From Polaromonas sp. (GTDB lineage Bacteria > Pseudomonadota > Gammaproteobacteria > Burkholderiales > Burkholderiaceae_C): a DNA stretch of 39,202 nt. The first letter of the stretch is position 1. Each line of letters starts with the position of its first letter. The translations under genes and the position numbers were made by a program. Shown here one piece after another: positions 1 to 7,412 of this stretch. The stretch covers positions 1-39,202 of the forward strand of contig JANYED010000212.1 in assembly GCA_025363315.1 (NCBI GenBank). Direction: 5' to 3'. The notes under the pieces are model-generated. The model made no database searches. It was not told where the DNA came from and saw nothing but the letters and a program-made list of their open reading frames with translations.

Positions 1-38
1 GCTGCTTTCGCGTGAAAAGCATCGCGCCGTAAACGGCA

Positions 39-44
39 TATAAT
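39..44 (+). promoter_or_regulatory. Candidate -10 box of tRNA-Val
   Basis: A TATAAT hexamer lies 22 bases before the first base of the tRNA, the right distance for a sigma-70 -10 element. No convincing -35 hexamer is seen at 16-18 bases upstream, so only the -10 box is called. Confidence 0.5.
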
Positions 45-66
45 TTAGGGCTTGCCTAAAACGCAA

Positions 67-141
67 GGGAGATTAGCTCAGGGGTAGAGCACTGCATTCA
101 CACTGCAGGGGTCGCAAGTTCGAAACTTGCATCTCCCACCA
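67..141 (+). tRNA. tRNA-Val (anticodon CAC)
   Basis: The acceptor stem GGGAGAT pairs with ATCTCCC, the D arm contains GCTCAGGGGTAGAGC, the anticodon stem CTGCA/TGCAG closes the loop TTCACAC with anticodon CAC (reads GTG, valine), the T arm contains GTTCGAA, and CCA is encoded at 139-141. It is the integration target of the mobile element that follows: its 3' 46 bases recur at 7413-7458. No terminator is seen directly after it, so transcription may continue toward the integrase at 251. Confidence 0.95.
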
Positions 142-142
142 T
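97..142 (+). repeat. attL: 46-bp direct repeat overlapping tRNA 3' end
   Basis: This block begins at the anticodon-loop bases TTCACAC and ends one base after the CCA. It is identical to 7413-7458; the flanking bases differ on both sides. It therefore marks the left attachment site of the integrated element. Confidence 0.9.
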
Positions 143-250
143 GTAAGTTGTTGATTTCATTGAAGATTATTCAATGGCCGAACTTACTGAGGTGCGTAAA
201 ACGATTATTTGGCACACATTTGACACACTCGCTTTAAAAAGGGTGTCGAA

Positions 251-1270
251 ATGGCGGTCATTCGCAATCGTGGGGATTTTCAATATCAGGCAATTGTTCG
301 TCGTCGTGGCTACGAAGAACAAACCCGAACCTTCACCACAAAAAAAGAAGCCCAAGCATGGGCTATCAACATTGAATCAGAGATGGTGCGCGGGGTATTT
401 GTGTCTCGCGTAGAAGCAGAGCGAACCATGCTTTGCGAGGTCATTGAGCGGTACATCCATGAGGTCTGTCCAAAACACAAGGGGTGCTACTCCGAAACCT
501 TGCGGTTGCGAGCCCTGGCGCGTCATCCACTGGGTCGGCGTTTCATGGCAACCTTGAAGCCTCTTGACTTTGCCCGCTACCGTGATGAGCGGTTGAAGAT
601 TCGGATGCCTGGCACGGTCCAGCGAGAGCTGGCATTGTTTTCAGCGGTCATTGAGGTGGGGCGTCGCGAATGGGGATTAAACATCACAAACCCGCTTTCA
701 ATGGTTTCTAAACCCACAGTCAAAAACGAGCGAAACCGTAGGCTTTCCCCTAACGAGGAAACCTTGCTCATGATTGAGTTCGACAAAGACACCCGCGATG
801 CGAACGGACAACTGGCCGCCGGTGGCGTGCGCAATATCTGGATCAAGCCTTTGGTGCTGGTCGCTTTAGAGACTGCGATGCGTCGAGGCGAACTTCTTTC
901 ATTGCGATGGGAAAACATTGACCTGGCCAAGCAGGTAGCATTCTTGCCGGATACCAAAAATGGGGACTCTCGTTCAGTTCCACTGTCTCGTGCTGCTGTA
1001 GCGCTTCTCCAAGGCCTTCCACGCTCCATTGATGGCAGGGTATTCGCTACTTCAGCTGACGCTGTCAAAAAGCCTTTCTCACGGGCTGTCAAGCGTGCTG
1101 GCTTGTTGGACTTTCATTTCCACGACACACGGCACGAAGCTACGACCAGATTGGGGCGCAAACTACCCAACATTATTGAGTTAGCTAGGGTGACAGGTCA
1201 CCGTGACGTAAACATGCTGAAGCGCTACTACAACATCACGGCCGAGGAGTTGGCGTTGAAGATTGGATAA
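251..1270 (+). CDS. Tyrosine site-specific integrase
   Basis: This 339-aa protein would integrate and excise the element at the tRNA-Val site by strand exchange. The N-terminal part (about 1-55) resembles the arm-binding region of phage-type integrases, 60-150 the core-binding helical domain, and 165-335 the catalytic domain. Catalytic residues visible are R211 in the AMRRGELL motif, a hairpin lysine near K236, H291 and R294 in HDTRH, H317 in TGHRD, and the nucleophile Y326 in KRYYN. The length is usual for the family. The gene sits 109 bases after the tRNA and reads away from it, the standard arrangement for an element that uses a tRNA 3' end. ATG 251 is the first start in frame with the conserved N-terminus. 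An excisionase is not obvious; the AlpA-like gene at the other end is the best candidate. Confidence 0.93.
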   Translation: MAVIRNRGDFQYQAIVRRRGYEEQTRTFTTKKEAQAWAINIESEMVRGVFVSRVEAERTMLCEVIERYIHEVCPKHKGCYSETLRLRALARHPLGRRFMATLKPLDFARYRDERLKIRMPGTVQRELALFSAVIEVGRREWGLNITNPLSMVSKPTVKNERNRRLSPNEETLLMIEFDKDTRDANGQLAAGGVRNIWIKPLVLVALETAMRRGELLSLRWENIDLAKQVAFLPDTKNGDSRSVPLSRAAVALLQGLPRSIDGRVFATSADAVKKPFSRAVKRAGLLDFHFHDTRHEATTRLGRKLPNIIELARVTGHRDVNMLKRYYNITAEELALKIG

Positions 1271-1308
1271 GAAGGGCTCAAAGGCAGCTCAGCTGTAGTT
1301 CCAGTTCT

Positions 1309-1473
1309 TTAACAGTCAGCAGGCGGCGGGGGAGTGTCTGGTTCGAGATCCTCGAGCTGCTTTTGCAAATCAAGCGCTTCTTTTTCCGTTTTGAAGCACT
1401 TGCCTCCGACGCACCAGAGCAAATTGCCCTCTTTGTCTTCGGTTGTGGTGATGGGGTAGTTTGTTGTATTCAT
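1309..1473 (-). CDS. Small 54-aa hypothetical protein
   Basis: This short ORF starts MNTTNYPITTTEDKEGNL and ends with a proline-rich tail and a final cysteine. It has the hydrophilic, Lys/Glu-rich make-up of a folded small protein (EKEALDLQKQLEDLE would form a helix) and two cysteines in the segment WCVGGKCF. I do not recognise a family. It reads toward the integrase, convergent with it, in an otherwise gene-poor 700-base stretch. No strong Shine-Dalgarno sequence precedes the ATG, which is the main reason for doubt. A function is not assigned. Confidence 0.45.
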   Translation of the reverse strand: MNTTNYPITTTEDKEGNLLWCVGGKCFKTEKEALDLQKQLEDLEPDTPPPPADC

Positions 1474-1503
1474 GATTACAAGTTATCAGTAAAAATTTCA
1501 CCG

Positions 1504-1710
1504 TCAAGTACTATTTATCATTTTAAAAACACAATTAACGTCGACGGCCACCTCTTCAGAAGCAGGGTCGGTCGCAGCATTCATAAACTCATCGAGACTT
1601 TTATGTGAAGCCCTGCACGAGTCTTGATTCCTTTTTTGCGTCCAAATTTTTTTGATTTGTTGCCAAGCAAAGAATGAAGTTGGATTCAATAAGTGATGTT
1701 GGTTATTCAT
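1504..1710 (-). CDS. Possible small ORF, 68 aa
   Basis: This reading frame starts MNNQHHLLNPTSFFAWQQ and ends CVFKMINST. Its C-terminal third (SLDEFMNAATDP, then EEVAVDVNCVF) has a protein-like pattern of acidic and hydrophobic residues, while the N-terminal part does not. An adjacent frame in the middle also reads plausibly (KKGIKTRAGLHIKV), so a frameshift in a decayed gene is possible. No family is recognised and no clear ribosome binding site was seen. It lies between the 54-aa ORF and the structured GC-rich region and should be treated as tentative. Confidence 0.22.
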   Translation of the reverse strand: MNNQHHLLNPTSFFAWQQIKKIWTQKRNQDSCRASHKSLDEFMNAATDPASEEVAVDVNCVFKMINST

Positions 1711-1760
1711 TTTTTGAGCACCGTTTGAGGTTCGGAGTTGGTGTTGAAAATGCATGTGTC

Positions 1761-1955
1761 CCCCTCCATAAAAAGCAGTCCCCGCATTGGAGGGGAACCT
1801 GGCCGCAGGCTAGGGGAGGTGAAACCTCACGGGGGGTGGAGCGCAGCGAAAGGCGGGGGCAGCGCCCCTGGGAGGCTCTATCCTCGCCCGCAATGGCAGG
1901 GTGTAACCTTGCCATATGCTTTGGGTGAGGGCTTGCCCGAGGGGTGGCGCAAGCC
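1761..1955. other. GC-rich hairpin-dense intergenic region
   Basis: Between the tiny ORFs and the relaxase stop codon lies a GC-rich stretch with several consecutive inverted repeats: CCCCTCC (1761) with GGAGGGG (1795), GGGGC-AGC-GCCCC (1856-1868), TGGCAGG with CCTTGCCA (1894-1914), and GGCTTG with CAAGCC (1930-1955). ORFs that cross it in several frames look like chance products of high GC. It could be a structured RNA, a transcription end for the relaxase, or a decayed remnant. Nothing in it matches an RNA family I can name. Confidence 0.4.
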
Positions 1956-1981
1956 TCCCCTGGACTTTGGAGAAGCGGGCG

Positions 1982-4101
1982 TCATCCTCTTGGCCGCTCG
2001 TTTTCATAAGATCCATCAGAATTATTTTGTGGGACATCCTTTTGCAAACTAGCCTCATGCTCTTTTTGTACCTCAAACCGTGCCCTTTCTTCAATTTCCC
2101 TTTGTTTTTTTGCTATTTCATTAATAGCACTAAAACCCGTTTTTAATGCTTCTTCAGCTAGATTTGCACTTGGATGGTAGTTAAAGTACTGGATAGTTGA
2201 GGAAAAAGCACTGATCCGAGCTTGTGCTAATTTGAGAAGTGATGGATCACCATTTTTAAATGTTGTGAGTAATTTTTTCTGTTCATTTGAAGCTGCCTTG
2301 GCCTTGAGAAAACAGTGCAGCCTAGCCTCCAACAACACGCTTGCTAGGTTTTTTGGTACCTGGGCCGGATGCTTTTCTTCAGCAGCAGCTAATGATTTTT
2401 TGAGTGCAGAAACTGCTGCTGTTTCTTTCGCGCAAAATGACTCCAGAGACGGAAAAGCGAACTTTAAAAGGCGTGGAGCCTGGCCTTTTTGAACCCAATG
2501 CTCTTTCTCTCTGTCCTCCAAACTTTTTTTGGTAACTCTGAGTTTTTCTTGGATTGAATAGACTTCATTAGCTATTACTTTAGGAGCATTATCCACATGC
2601 TTTTCAATGCTCCTCAGCTCTGTGGCGGCCTTTTTGAACTCCGACATTGCGCTTGCAATAATTTCATTTTGAGTTAGAAGTAGAGATGTAATAGGCATGC
2701 TCGGCTTAGAGAAAAGCTCGTCCAGATTACTATTTTGGTCACTGTTAAATTTGATTTCAGAGTCTGCAAAATCTTCAATTTTGTCAGCCATCATGGACGC
2801 CGCCAACTCGTCACGACCTTCGCCCTGAGGCAACAAGTCCGGGTCGTTTTGCTCAAGCGCGTTCGCAACTTTTGTCAATTCTGTTGCTGCATTTTTAATA
2901 TCAGGTAGATCAATTGGGTCGGGTATTACGCGGCTTTCAACATCCAAAAAGTTTGACTCGAATGGCAGTGCTGTTTGAGCTTGGGCGCTGCCTGGTAATG
3001 CTGGTTTTAGCATCAAGCCAAACTTTTGGAGCAATCTTTTAATAAAATTTAGTAGTGCTTCAATGGCTGCCGCTGAAAGTTTCAAGGCCGCCACGCCAAT
3101 CAGCAACATGACTTTGCTCACCGGACCAATGTCGGCCTGGGTAATGTTTTTTGTGGTCTTTGGCAGGTCAATATCGACTTTTGGGCGAGGTTGGAGAGAA
3201 CTCCGAATCATTGCTGGGCGGCGGTCACGGTCTTGTTCTTTGGCGTGGGCAAGGTCATTGGTGCTGTCTTCTTTAAGTCGGGCCTCATTAAATGTTTCTT
3301 TTTTTAGATCTGCTAGGTCGGTGTTGTGTTCAATTTGAAAGCGGTGCGCGATTTTCGGCCACGACAAATCACGCGATAGAGTGCTTGCTTTTAACCACTC
3401 TTGGCTACCCAGACGACGTAGGCGCCAGCCATAGACAGACTGAGTTTGACCTCGTCGGTCGAACTCTGCCTCTATGCCTTCATCTATAAGGAGCTTTGTC
3501 AAGTGATTACGATCGCGGGCATCAGCCAAGGCTAGTCCGACCCGGGCTGCATCAATATTGGGAGGCAGTGTACCCAGCCGCTCGGCGCGGCGCCGGACAT
3601 TGCTGGCGGCCTCGCGGTCACCGTGCTGGCTGTCTTTTTGCATTGGTGTTGGTGTGTTCAATTGAAGCTCCTTTTCAATGAGGCGGGCAGCTGCCTCGTT
3701 TTTTCTGAATGAGTGCGAGTCGCTGACCACCTGCCCGTCGTGCAGTACTCGCAAAAAAAAACGTGTGTGTGGTCGTGGTCGGTATCGTGGTGCCTGTAGG
3801 CAGCAAAGGCCGCGTTTTGCGCACCGTGCTCGGCCAGTGCTGTAGTGACGGCCGCCCGCCACTCGTCATCGGTTAACTTTCGGTCTGCCGGGTCTGAGCT
3901 CAAACTTAGATGGGCAATCGCCTTGGTCAGATTTGGTTTGAGTTTGCGCAGGCTTGACACTTCTGCGGCAAGCTCACGTGGGGTTTGGCCTGCCATATTC
4001 GAAAAAAAAGGGCGTGTGTGGTGGTGGGCGGTTTTGGTGGGCTGGGAGATGTAATTAAGTAGGCCGCGAGATCCTGATCCCAGCTTTATTTTTAGGATCA
4101 T
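1982..4101 (-). pseudogene. MobA-like relaxase, split by frameshift in T9 run
   Basis: Relaxases nick the transfer origin and stay covalently bound to the DNA during conjugative mobilisation. The first reading frame (from ATG 4101) shows the N-terminal tyrosine motif GLLNYISQ (Y17) and the metal-binding histidine motif HHDTDHDHTHV (104-114) of the MOBP/PF03432 type. Right after it, a run of nine A on the plus strand (3753-3761) puts the frame out; the 5' frame ends at 3658 with 147 aa, while the natural continuation LRVLHDGQVVSDSHSF is in the next frame and runs to 1982. Ten (or seven) T would restore one protein of about 706 aa. The C-terminal part has a hydrophobic, membrane-like segment (around 3060-3125) and a long charged, helical tail. 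The start overlaps the MobC stop as ATGA. It may be a true pseudogene, a slippage-expressed gene or a sequencing error. Confidence 0.75.
3753..3761 (-). other. Nine-base homopolymer at the relaxase frame break
   Basis: Nine A on the plus strand (nine T in the coding strand) lie exactly where the two halves of the relaxase change frame. Runs of this length are prone to polymerase slippage; one extra T would join the frames. Confidence 0.75.
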
Positions 4102-4463
4102 GTGGCTGCTGTGGCTGCGCCGATCAGTCCGAGCCGCAATTTCTTGACCGCATTACTAACTTCAATGACTGCAGCCATGACGTCGTCAAAAGTTACGCCG
4201 CTCGGCTCGTTCAACTTTGCAGCCAGGTTCAAACGATGAGCAATGTGATTGAGGTTTGCGGTGGTCGGTGCCAACTCCCGCCACGCCGCCAAATTGACGG
4301 CGGGTGCCGCACCCTTCGGTGTTGGATGTCCGAGCACACGATTTCTCATCAGCGCAGAAACGCTGATGCCGCAAATGTGTGCTTGCTCGATCAGCTCGCC
4401 CGACTCGGCGGGCGTGACCCGGACGGTGTGAAACGCCGTCCTGGGCGTTGCGTTCGTCTTCAT
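4098..4463 (-). CDS. mobC: MobC-like mobilization accessory protein
   Basis: This 121-aa protein is likely the DNA-binding accessory of the relaxosome, helping the relaxase open the transfer origin. The N-terminal part (FHTVRVTPAESGELIEQA, then GISVSALMRNRVL) fits the ribbon-helix-helix and helix pattern of MobC/TraJ-like proteins, and the middle TTANLNHIAHRLN matches the family's L-NQIARRLN motif. ATG 4463 is chosen because it begins the conserved part and has a purine-rich GAAAGGCGAAAGAC before it; an in-frame start at 4565 would add 34 unconserved residues and run into the candidate oriT hairpin. The stop overlaps the relaxase start (ATGA), so the two are translationally coupled. Confidence 0.75.
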   Translation of the reverse strand: MKTNATPRTAFHTVRVTPAESGELIEQAHICGISVSALMRNRVLGHPTPKGAAPAVNLAAWRELAPTTANLNHIAHRLNLAAKLNEPSGVTFDDVMAAVIEVSNAVKKLRLGLIGAATAAT

Positions 4464-4520
4464 GTCTTTCGCCTTTCTTAACCCGAATTTTTTTTGCAAC
4501 CGAGGGGCAGCAAAACAAGC

Positions 4521-4549
4521 GTGCATCACCCACTTTGTGGGCGATGCAC
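4521..4549. promoter_or_regulatory. Candidate oriT inverted repeat
   Basis: The arms GTGCATCACCCAC and GTGGGCGATGCAC flank a TTT loop, giving a near-perfect hairpin (one A/C mismatch) just upstream of the mobC-relaxase genes. In mobilizable plasmids, oriT is typically an inverted repeat upstream of the mob genes with the nick a few bases away. The nick site itself is not recognised, so the function is inferred from position and structure. Confidence 0.45.
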
Positions 4550-4649
4550 ATGGCTTGCTGCTCACCTGAACCCGAATCCAATACTCTCAAAATCAGGGTC
4601 TTTGGTCACCTCAGTAACTTGTCGTCGTGGTTTGTGAACTGATAAAAAG

Positions 4650-6137
4650 TTATTGTGCGAGACGTGAAATGGCCGCACGTATTGTTCTTTTTGAGTACTC
4701 AAAGTGATCACCATGACGGCCCCGATCGGCTGCTCTTTTTTCAATCTCAGCTTCAACTGTGCCCACACTTTGGCCCGCCAAAAGGAGCTGGCAGGCCCGC
4801 CCGAAGTCGAGCCCGCTGGGTGTGTTGTCGCGGCCATTTAGTGACCGATGGCCGACTTGCTGGCTTACAACAAGTTTTTGAGATTGATATTCATCAGCAA
4901 CTTCAATCGGCTCGATCAATCTGCCACCCAGAATTGAGTGCAGCCTGGTCACCCATTTGCCTCCATTTTTCAAATTGAGGGATCCAGGCAGCCTGTGTGG
5001 CTGCATGGCAGCAGTTGCGTTCCCATCACCCCCAAATTGTTTAGCCAGCGCCCTTTGGGTCGAACGGACCTGGGCATCCGTCCAGCCTTGACCAGTCGAC
5101 AGCAGCGCTTGAAAGTTCCCCAAACTGGTCTCAATCACAATCGACGTAAAACAGTGTTTTACAAACAATTCCAAAGTTTTTTCTGTTAGGTCGTCAACTA
5201 GCAAAAGACGGTCGGCGTTCATGGTCATCTCAAACTTTTCATAGGCTGCTCGCTCAATTTGGTATTTCAAGTCGTCGTAATTTTCTGGCTGCGACTTGAA
5301 AAACACACCTCCCCGTTTCCCATCTTTTTTTTTGCGCCTCTGACAAAAAGTTGTCACCACACCGACATTTTGCTGAACCAAAAAATCAGAAAAAGTTTCT
5401 AAATCCAAAAAATCAAAATTTGAAAAATTAGAATCTGTAAAAACTGCAAATTCGCGGACACCACACCCCCCCGCACTTGCAGTGCAGGGGGAAAGCAAAG
5501 AAGCAGCACTAGCACTAACACCACCACCAGCAGCAACATCACCATCACCATCACCATCACCAGCAGCAATACCAGCACCAGCAGTAAGGCGGGGGGGTGT
5601 GTTTAATACGTGTTCTCCGTCCAGAATCTGGAAGTCCAGATTCTGGACATCTAGAACAGGCTGGGAGGCGCATATTTCCTGTGTTTTTGACAATTTGTCA
5701 GTCTTCAATTCTGCATTTTTTGAAGGTGTTCTCGGTGCGCTGGGCGGTTCGTCAAAAACAATGATTGAACCCAAATACGGACGCGACTTTTGGCTTGCCT
5801 CTACTAACCGGATGCTAATCAGATTGATAAAGGTGGCATACCTCGCACCATTACCTGGATCGTGCCGGGTAAGTAATTTCAGCCGTCTTGCCCCGGCCAG
5901 TGCCTCCCAAACTGTTGATCTCTCTTTCCTAGACCTTCTGCACAGTTCCTGAATGCTAATTTGGCAGCCCAGTTCGGGCGCGTTTCTGTCTGTCGCATCG
6001 GCTAGTACCCGCATGACCGCGTAAATGCTCTCTTTAAGCTTCCTCTCAATCCCATCGGCCCCACGAATGCGCACCCGTTGCAATACGTGCTCCAGCTCTT
6101 TCATAATCTTGACCTGTGCTTGTGTTTTTGAGCACAC
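4650..6137 (-). CDS. RepB-type primase / replication protein
   Basis: This 495-aa protein probably primes or initiates replication of the excised element. The N-terminal 110 residues contain a helix-turn-helix-like region (SIQELCRRSRKERSTVWEAL, 61-80). Residues 300-430 resemble the RepB primase/MobA C-terminal primase fold: the acidic pair VDD (314-316), then SIVIETSLGNFQALL, and the signature HRLPGSLNLKNGG (381-393). Between them is a low-complexity linker (about 185-215) rich in Gly, Asp and Ala encoded by triplet repeats. The listed start is a GTG; an ATG at 6104 is an alternative, with the sequence CAGGTC weakly preceding it. It lies downstream of the AlpA-like gene on the same strand, separated by a terminator hairpin. 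Confidence 0.75.
   Translation of the reverse strand: MCSKTQAQVKIMKELEHVLQRVRIRGADGIERKLKESIYAVMRVLADATDRNAPELGCQISIQELCRRSRKERSTVWEALAGARRLKLLTRHDPGNGARYATFINLISIRLVEASQKSRPYLGSIIVFDEPPSAPRTPSKNAELKTDKLSKTQEICASQPVLDVQNLDFQILDGEHVLNTPPRLTAGAGIAAGDGDGDGDVAAGGGVSASAASLLSPCTASAGGCGVREFAVFTDSNFSNFDFLDLETFSDFLVQQNVGVVTTFCQRRKKKDGKRGGVFFKSQPENYDDLKYQIERAAYEKFEMTMNADRLLLVDDLTEKTLELFVKHCFTSIVIETSLGNFQALLSTGQGWTDAQVRSTQRALAKQFGGDGNATAAMQPHRLPGSLNLKNGGKWVTRLHSILGGRLIEPIEVADEYQSQKLVVSQQVGHRSLNGRDNTPSGLDFGRACQLLLAGQSVGTVEAEIEKRAADRGRHGDHFEYSKRTIRAAISRLAQ
5518..5586. repeat. Triplet-repeat tract inside primase gene
   Basis: Runs of ACC, AGC and ATC triplets on the plus strand (for example CACCATCACCATCACC) encode the Gly/Asp/Ala linker of the primase. 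The tract is of simple-sequence type and could vary in length by slippage in steps of three without breaking the frame. Confidence 0.6.
5619..5648. repeat. Perfect 14-bp inverted repeat inside primase gene
   Basis: GTCCAGAATCTGGA and TCCAGATTCTGGAC are separated by AG, giving a 30-bp perfect palindromic structure within the coding region (linker part of the primase). Each arm is itself partly palindromic (CCAGAATCTGG). It may be a protein binding site or a structural site used by the replication protein. Confidence 0.7.
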
Positions 6138-6184
6138 CCGCTAGAATCAAGTCGTCGACCAAGACCGCTTGCTAACAAGTGACC

Positions 6185-6208
6185 AAAAGCCCGCTTCTGC
6201 GGGCTTTT
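6185..6208 (-). terminator. Intrinsic terminator after the AlpA-like gene
   Basis: AAAAGCCCGC-TTCT-GCGGGCTTTT forms a GC-rich stem with A and T tracts on both sides, so it could work in both directions. It lies 7 bases past the stop codon of the minus-strand AlpA-like gene and before the primase start. Confidence 0.75.
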
Positions 6209-6214
6209 CTTCTT

Positions 6215-6583
6215 TCAGGCCTGTATCGCCCGGCCGTCGTGCTTGCTGGCCAACGTGGGCCGTCCACGGCCGCGCTGTAGCGGCGGTGGCGTCATATCAA
6301 CCACCTTCAGCTCAGAACCCTGCTGCAGCCAGCCGCGAACTGCTGCCAGGCTCCATTTGTTCATTCGCCCGACGATTCTCGGTTCTGGAAGTCCAATTGA
6401 TTTACGTTGAGCTGGTTTTTGGATTGAGGTCGCCGCCACTCCGCTGAGGGCCGCAATTTCAAATGCCCCAACAAGCGCTGAGTCTGGAAGTCGCGAAACT
6501 TTTTCCGCTAAATCAAAATCCCGAGACTTGAAGTAGTGATCTTTTTGAAGATTTGCATTGACGCGTATTGATTGGTTGAGCAT
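6215..6583 (-). CDS. AlpA-like helix-turn-helix DNA-binding protein
   Basis: The 122-aa product is likely a regulator or excisionase-like factor of the element. The central segment FEIAALSGVAATSIQ (45-59) followed by GLPEPRIVGRMNKWSLAAVRGWLQ matches the MerR/AlpA-type fold, in which a helix-turn-helix is followed by a short wing with a conserved Trp and a terminal helix. The C-terminus (PPPLQRGRGRPTL) is basic and probably disordered. It is transcribed divergently from the unknown 230-aa gene at 6615, with only 31 bases between the two starts, so it may control both. Excisionase activity is inferred only from fold and location. Confidence 0.6.
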   Translation of the reverse strand: MLNQSIRVNANLQKDHYFKSRDFDLAEKVSRLPDSALVGAFEIAALSGVAATSIQKPAQRKSIGLPEPRIVGRMNKWSLAAVRGWLQQGSELKVVDMTPPPLQRGRGRPTLASKHDGRAIQA

Positions 6584-6614
6584 GATGAATTACTAAAGTA
6601 GTGAAAGTAATTCG

Positions 6615-7307
6615 ATGTTCTTTAATAATCACTCCGCCGTCTCCTCAGTAACTTCTCCATTTAGATTAGACAAATTCAATTTCGCTAGCAACGCAATTGA
6701 AAAAATCAGTCACGTTGTCAGTCCATGGATAGCAAACAAGAAGCGCGCTGATGCGTCAATTCCGAACTTTAAAGTTCGCGAACTACTTGAATGCGCCCGG
6801 CAGGGCGGCATGAGCCAAAAGGATTTTGAGTTAACGGCTGGTCGTCTGCGGCCGAATACCTCAAGCCGCAGTACACATGGCTTCAATGGCCGACTTTGGC
6901 ATCACTACGTTTCCGCCGATGCCAGCATGAGCTGCGACACCTTCAGCGAGTACGCGCAAGAATTCCGCGTCCGCGGGTGGATAGATGATGAGCAAGTGCG
7001 TGTCTTCATGATCGAAGCCCTAGCTGTCCGCATGCTCGCCAAGCTCGGTCGGCCGACTACTCCTCTTGAACTTGAAACCGGGCTTGCTATTGCCTGGCTG
7101 AACGGCACCATAAAAAAATTGGTTCCTGATATGCCGAATCGTGTCTGTGGTGCCGTGATGCGTAATATCACCAAGCTGCCCCTAGCCGATCAAGCTGCTG
7201 CAGCCAAGGAAGTGACCCATCAACTCATCATGCTTTACGAGTACGGTCGTGCCCTCGAAAAGCGCGAAGATCAAAAAGTGAAATTTGGCACAAATTTGTC
7301 ACACTAA
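6615..7307 (+). CDS. Unknown 230-aa protein of the element
   Basis: I do not recognise this protein. It is soluble and mostly helical by composition, with an N-terminal unstructured part (1-50), then KVRELLECARQGGMSQKDFELTAG, a Trp-rich region (RLWHHYVSAD) and a C-terminal helical part ending KFGTNLSH. No signal peptide, membrane segment or catalytic signature is evident. It is read divergently from the AlpA-like gene and toward the right attachment site; its last codons overlap a repeat also present near the left end (208-230). ATG 6615 is the first start, with no strong ribosome binding site. A structural or partition role for the element, or cargo, are all possible. Confidence 0.6.
   Translation: MFFNNHSAVSSVTSPFRLDKFNFASNAIEKISHVVSPWIANKKRADASIPNFKVRELLECARQGGMSQKDFELTAGRLRPNTSSRSTHGFNGRLWHHYVSADASMSCDTFSEYAQEFRVRGWIDDEQVRVFMIEALAVRMLAKLGRPTTPLELETGLAIAWLNGTIKKLVPDMPNRVCGAVMRNITKLPLADQAAAAKEVTHQLIMLYEYGRALEKREDQKVKFGTNLSH
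7284..7306 (+). repeat. Direct repeat B near right end (matches 208-230)
   Basis: TTTGGCACAAATTTGTCACA (first 20 of 23 bases) matches 208-230 at 20 of 23 positions in the same orientation. It is followed by an inverted TTGTGTCAAA at 7308-7317. Position near both ends suggests integrase or excisionase arm sites (inference). Confidence 0.5.
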
Positions 7308-7348
7308 TTGTGTCAAAAGATGATTTATGATGCTTTAAGATGAGGCGC

Positions 7349-7361
7349 TAAGTTGTTGATT
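7349..7361 (+). repeat. Direct repeat A near right end (matches 144-156)
   Basis: TAAGTTGTTGATT occurs exactly at 144-156, two bases after attL, and here, 51 bases before attR. A 13-base exact match placed at both ends of the element is a plausible arm-type integrase site. Confidence 0.5.
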
Positions 7362-7412
7362 ATGTTACGATTTGTGCTGTAGGGTGTTGATGTACAAGGC
7401 CTATTTTTCGCG

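Noticed and set aside
577-1092. Long minus-strand frame antisense to the integrase
   Set aside because: It lies completely within the integrase gene on the other strand, and its composition (Ser/Arg-rich) is that of a shadow frame; the integrase reading has all catalytic motifs.
1738-2094. Several overlapping frames in both strands in the GC-rich region
   Set aside because: High GC and repeats generate open frames; none shows protein-like composition and they contradict each other.
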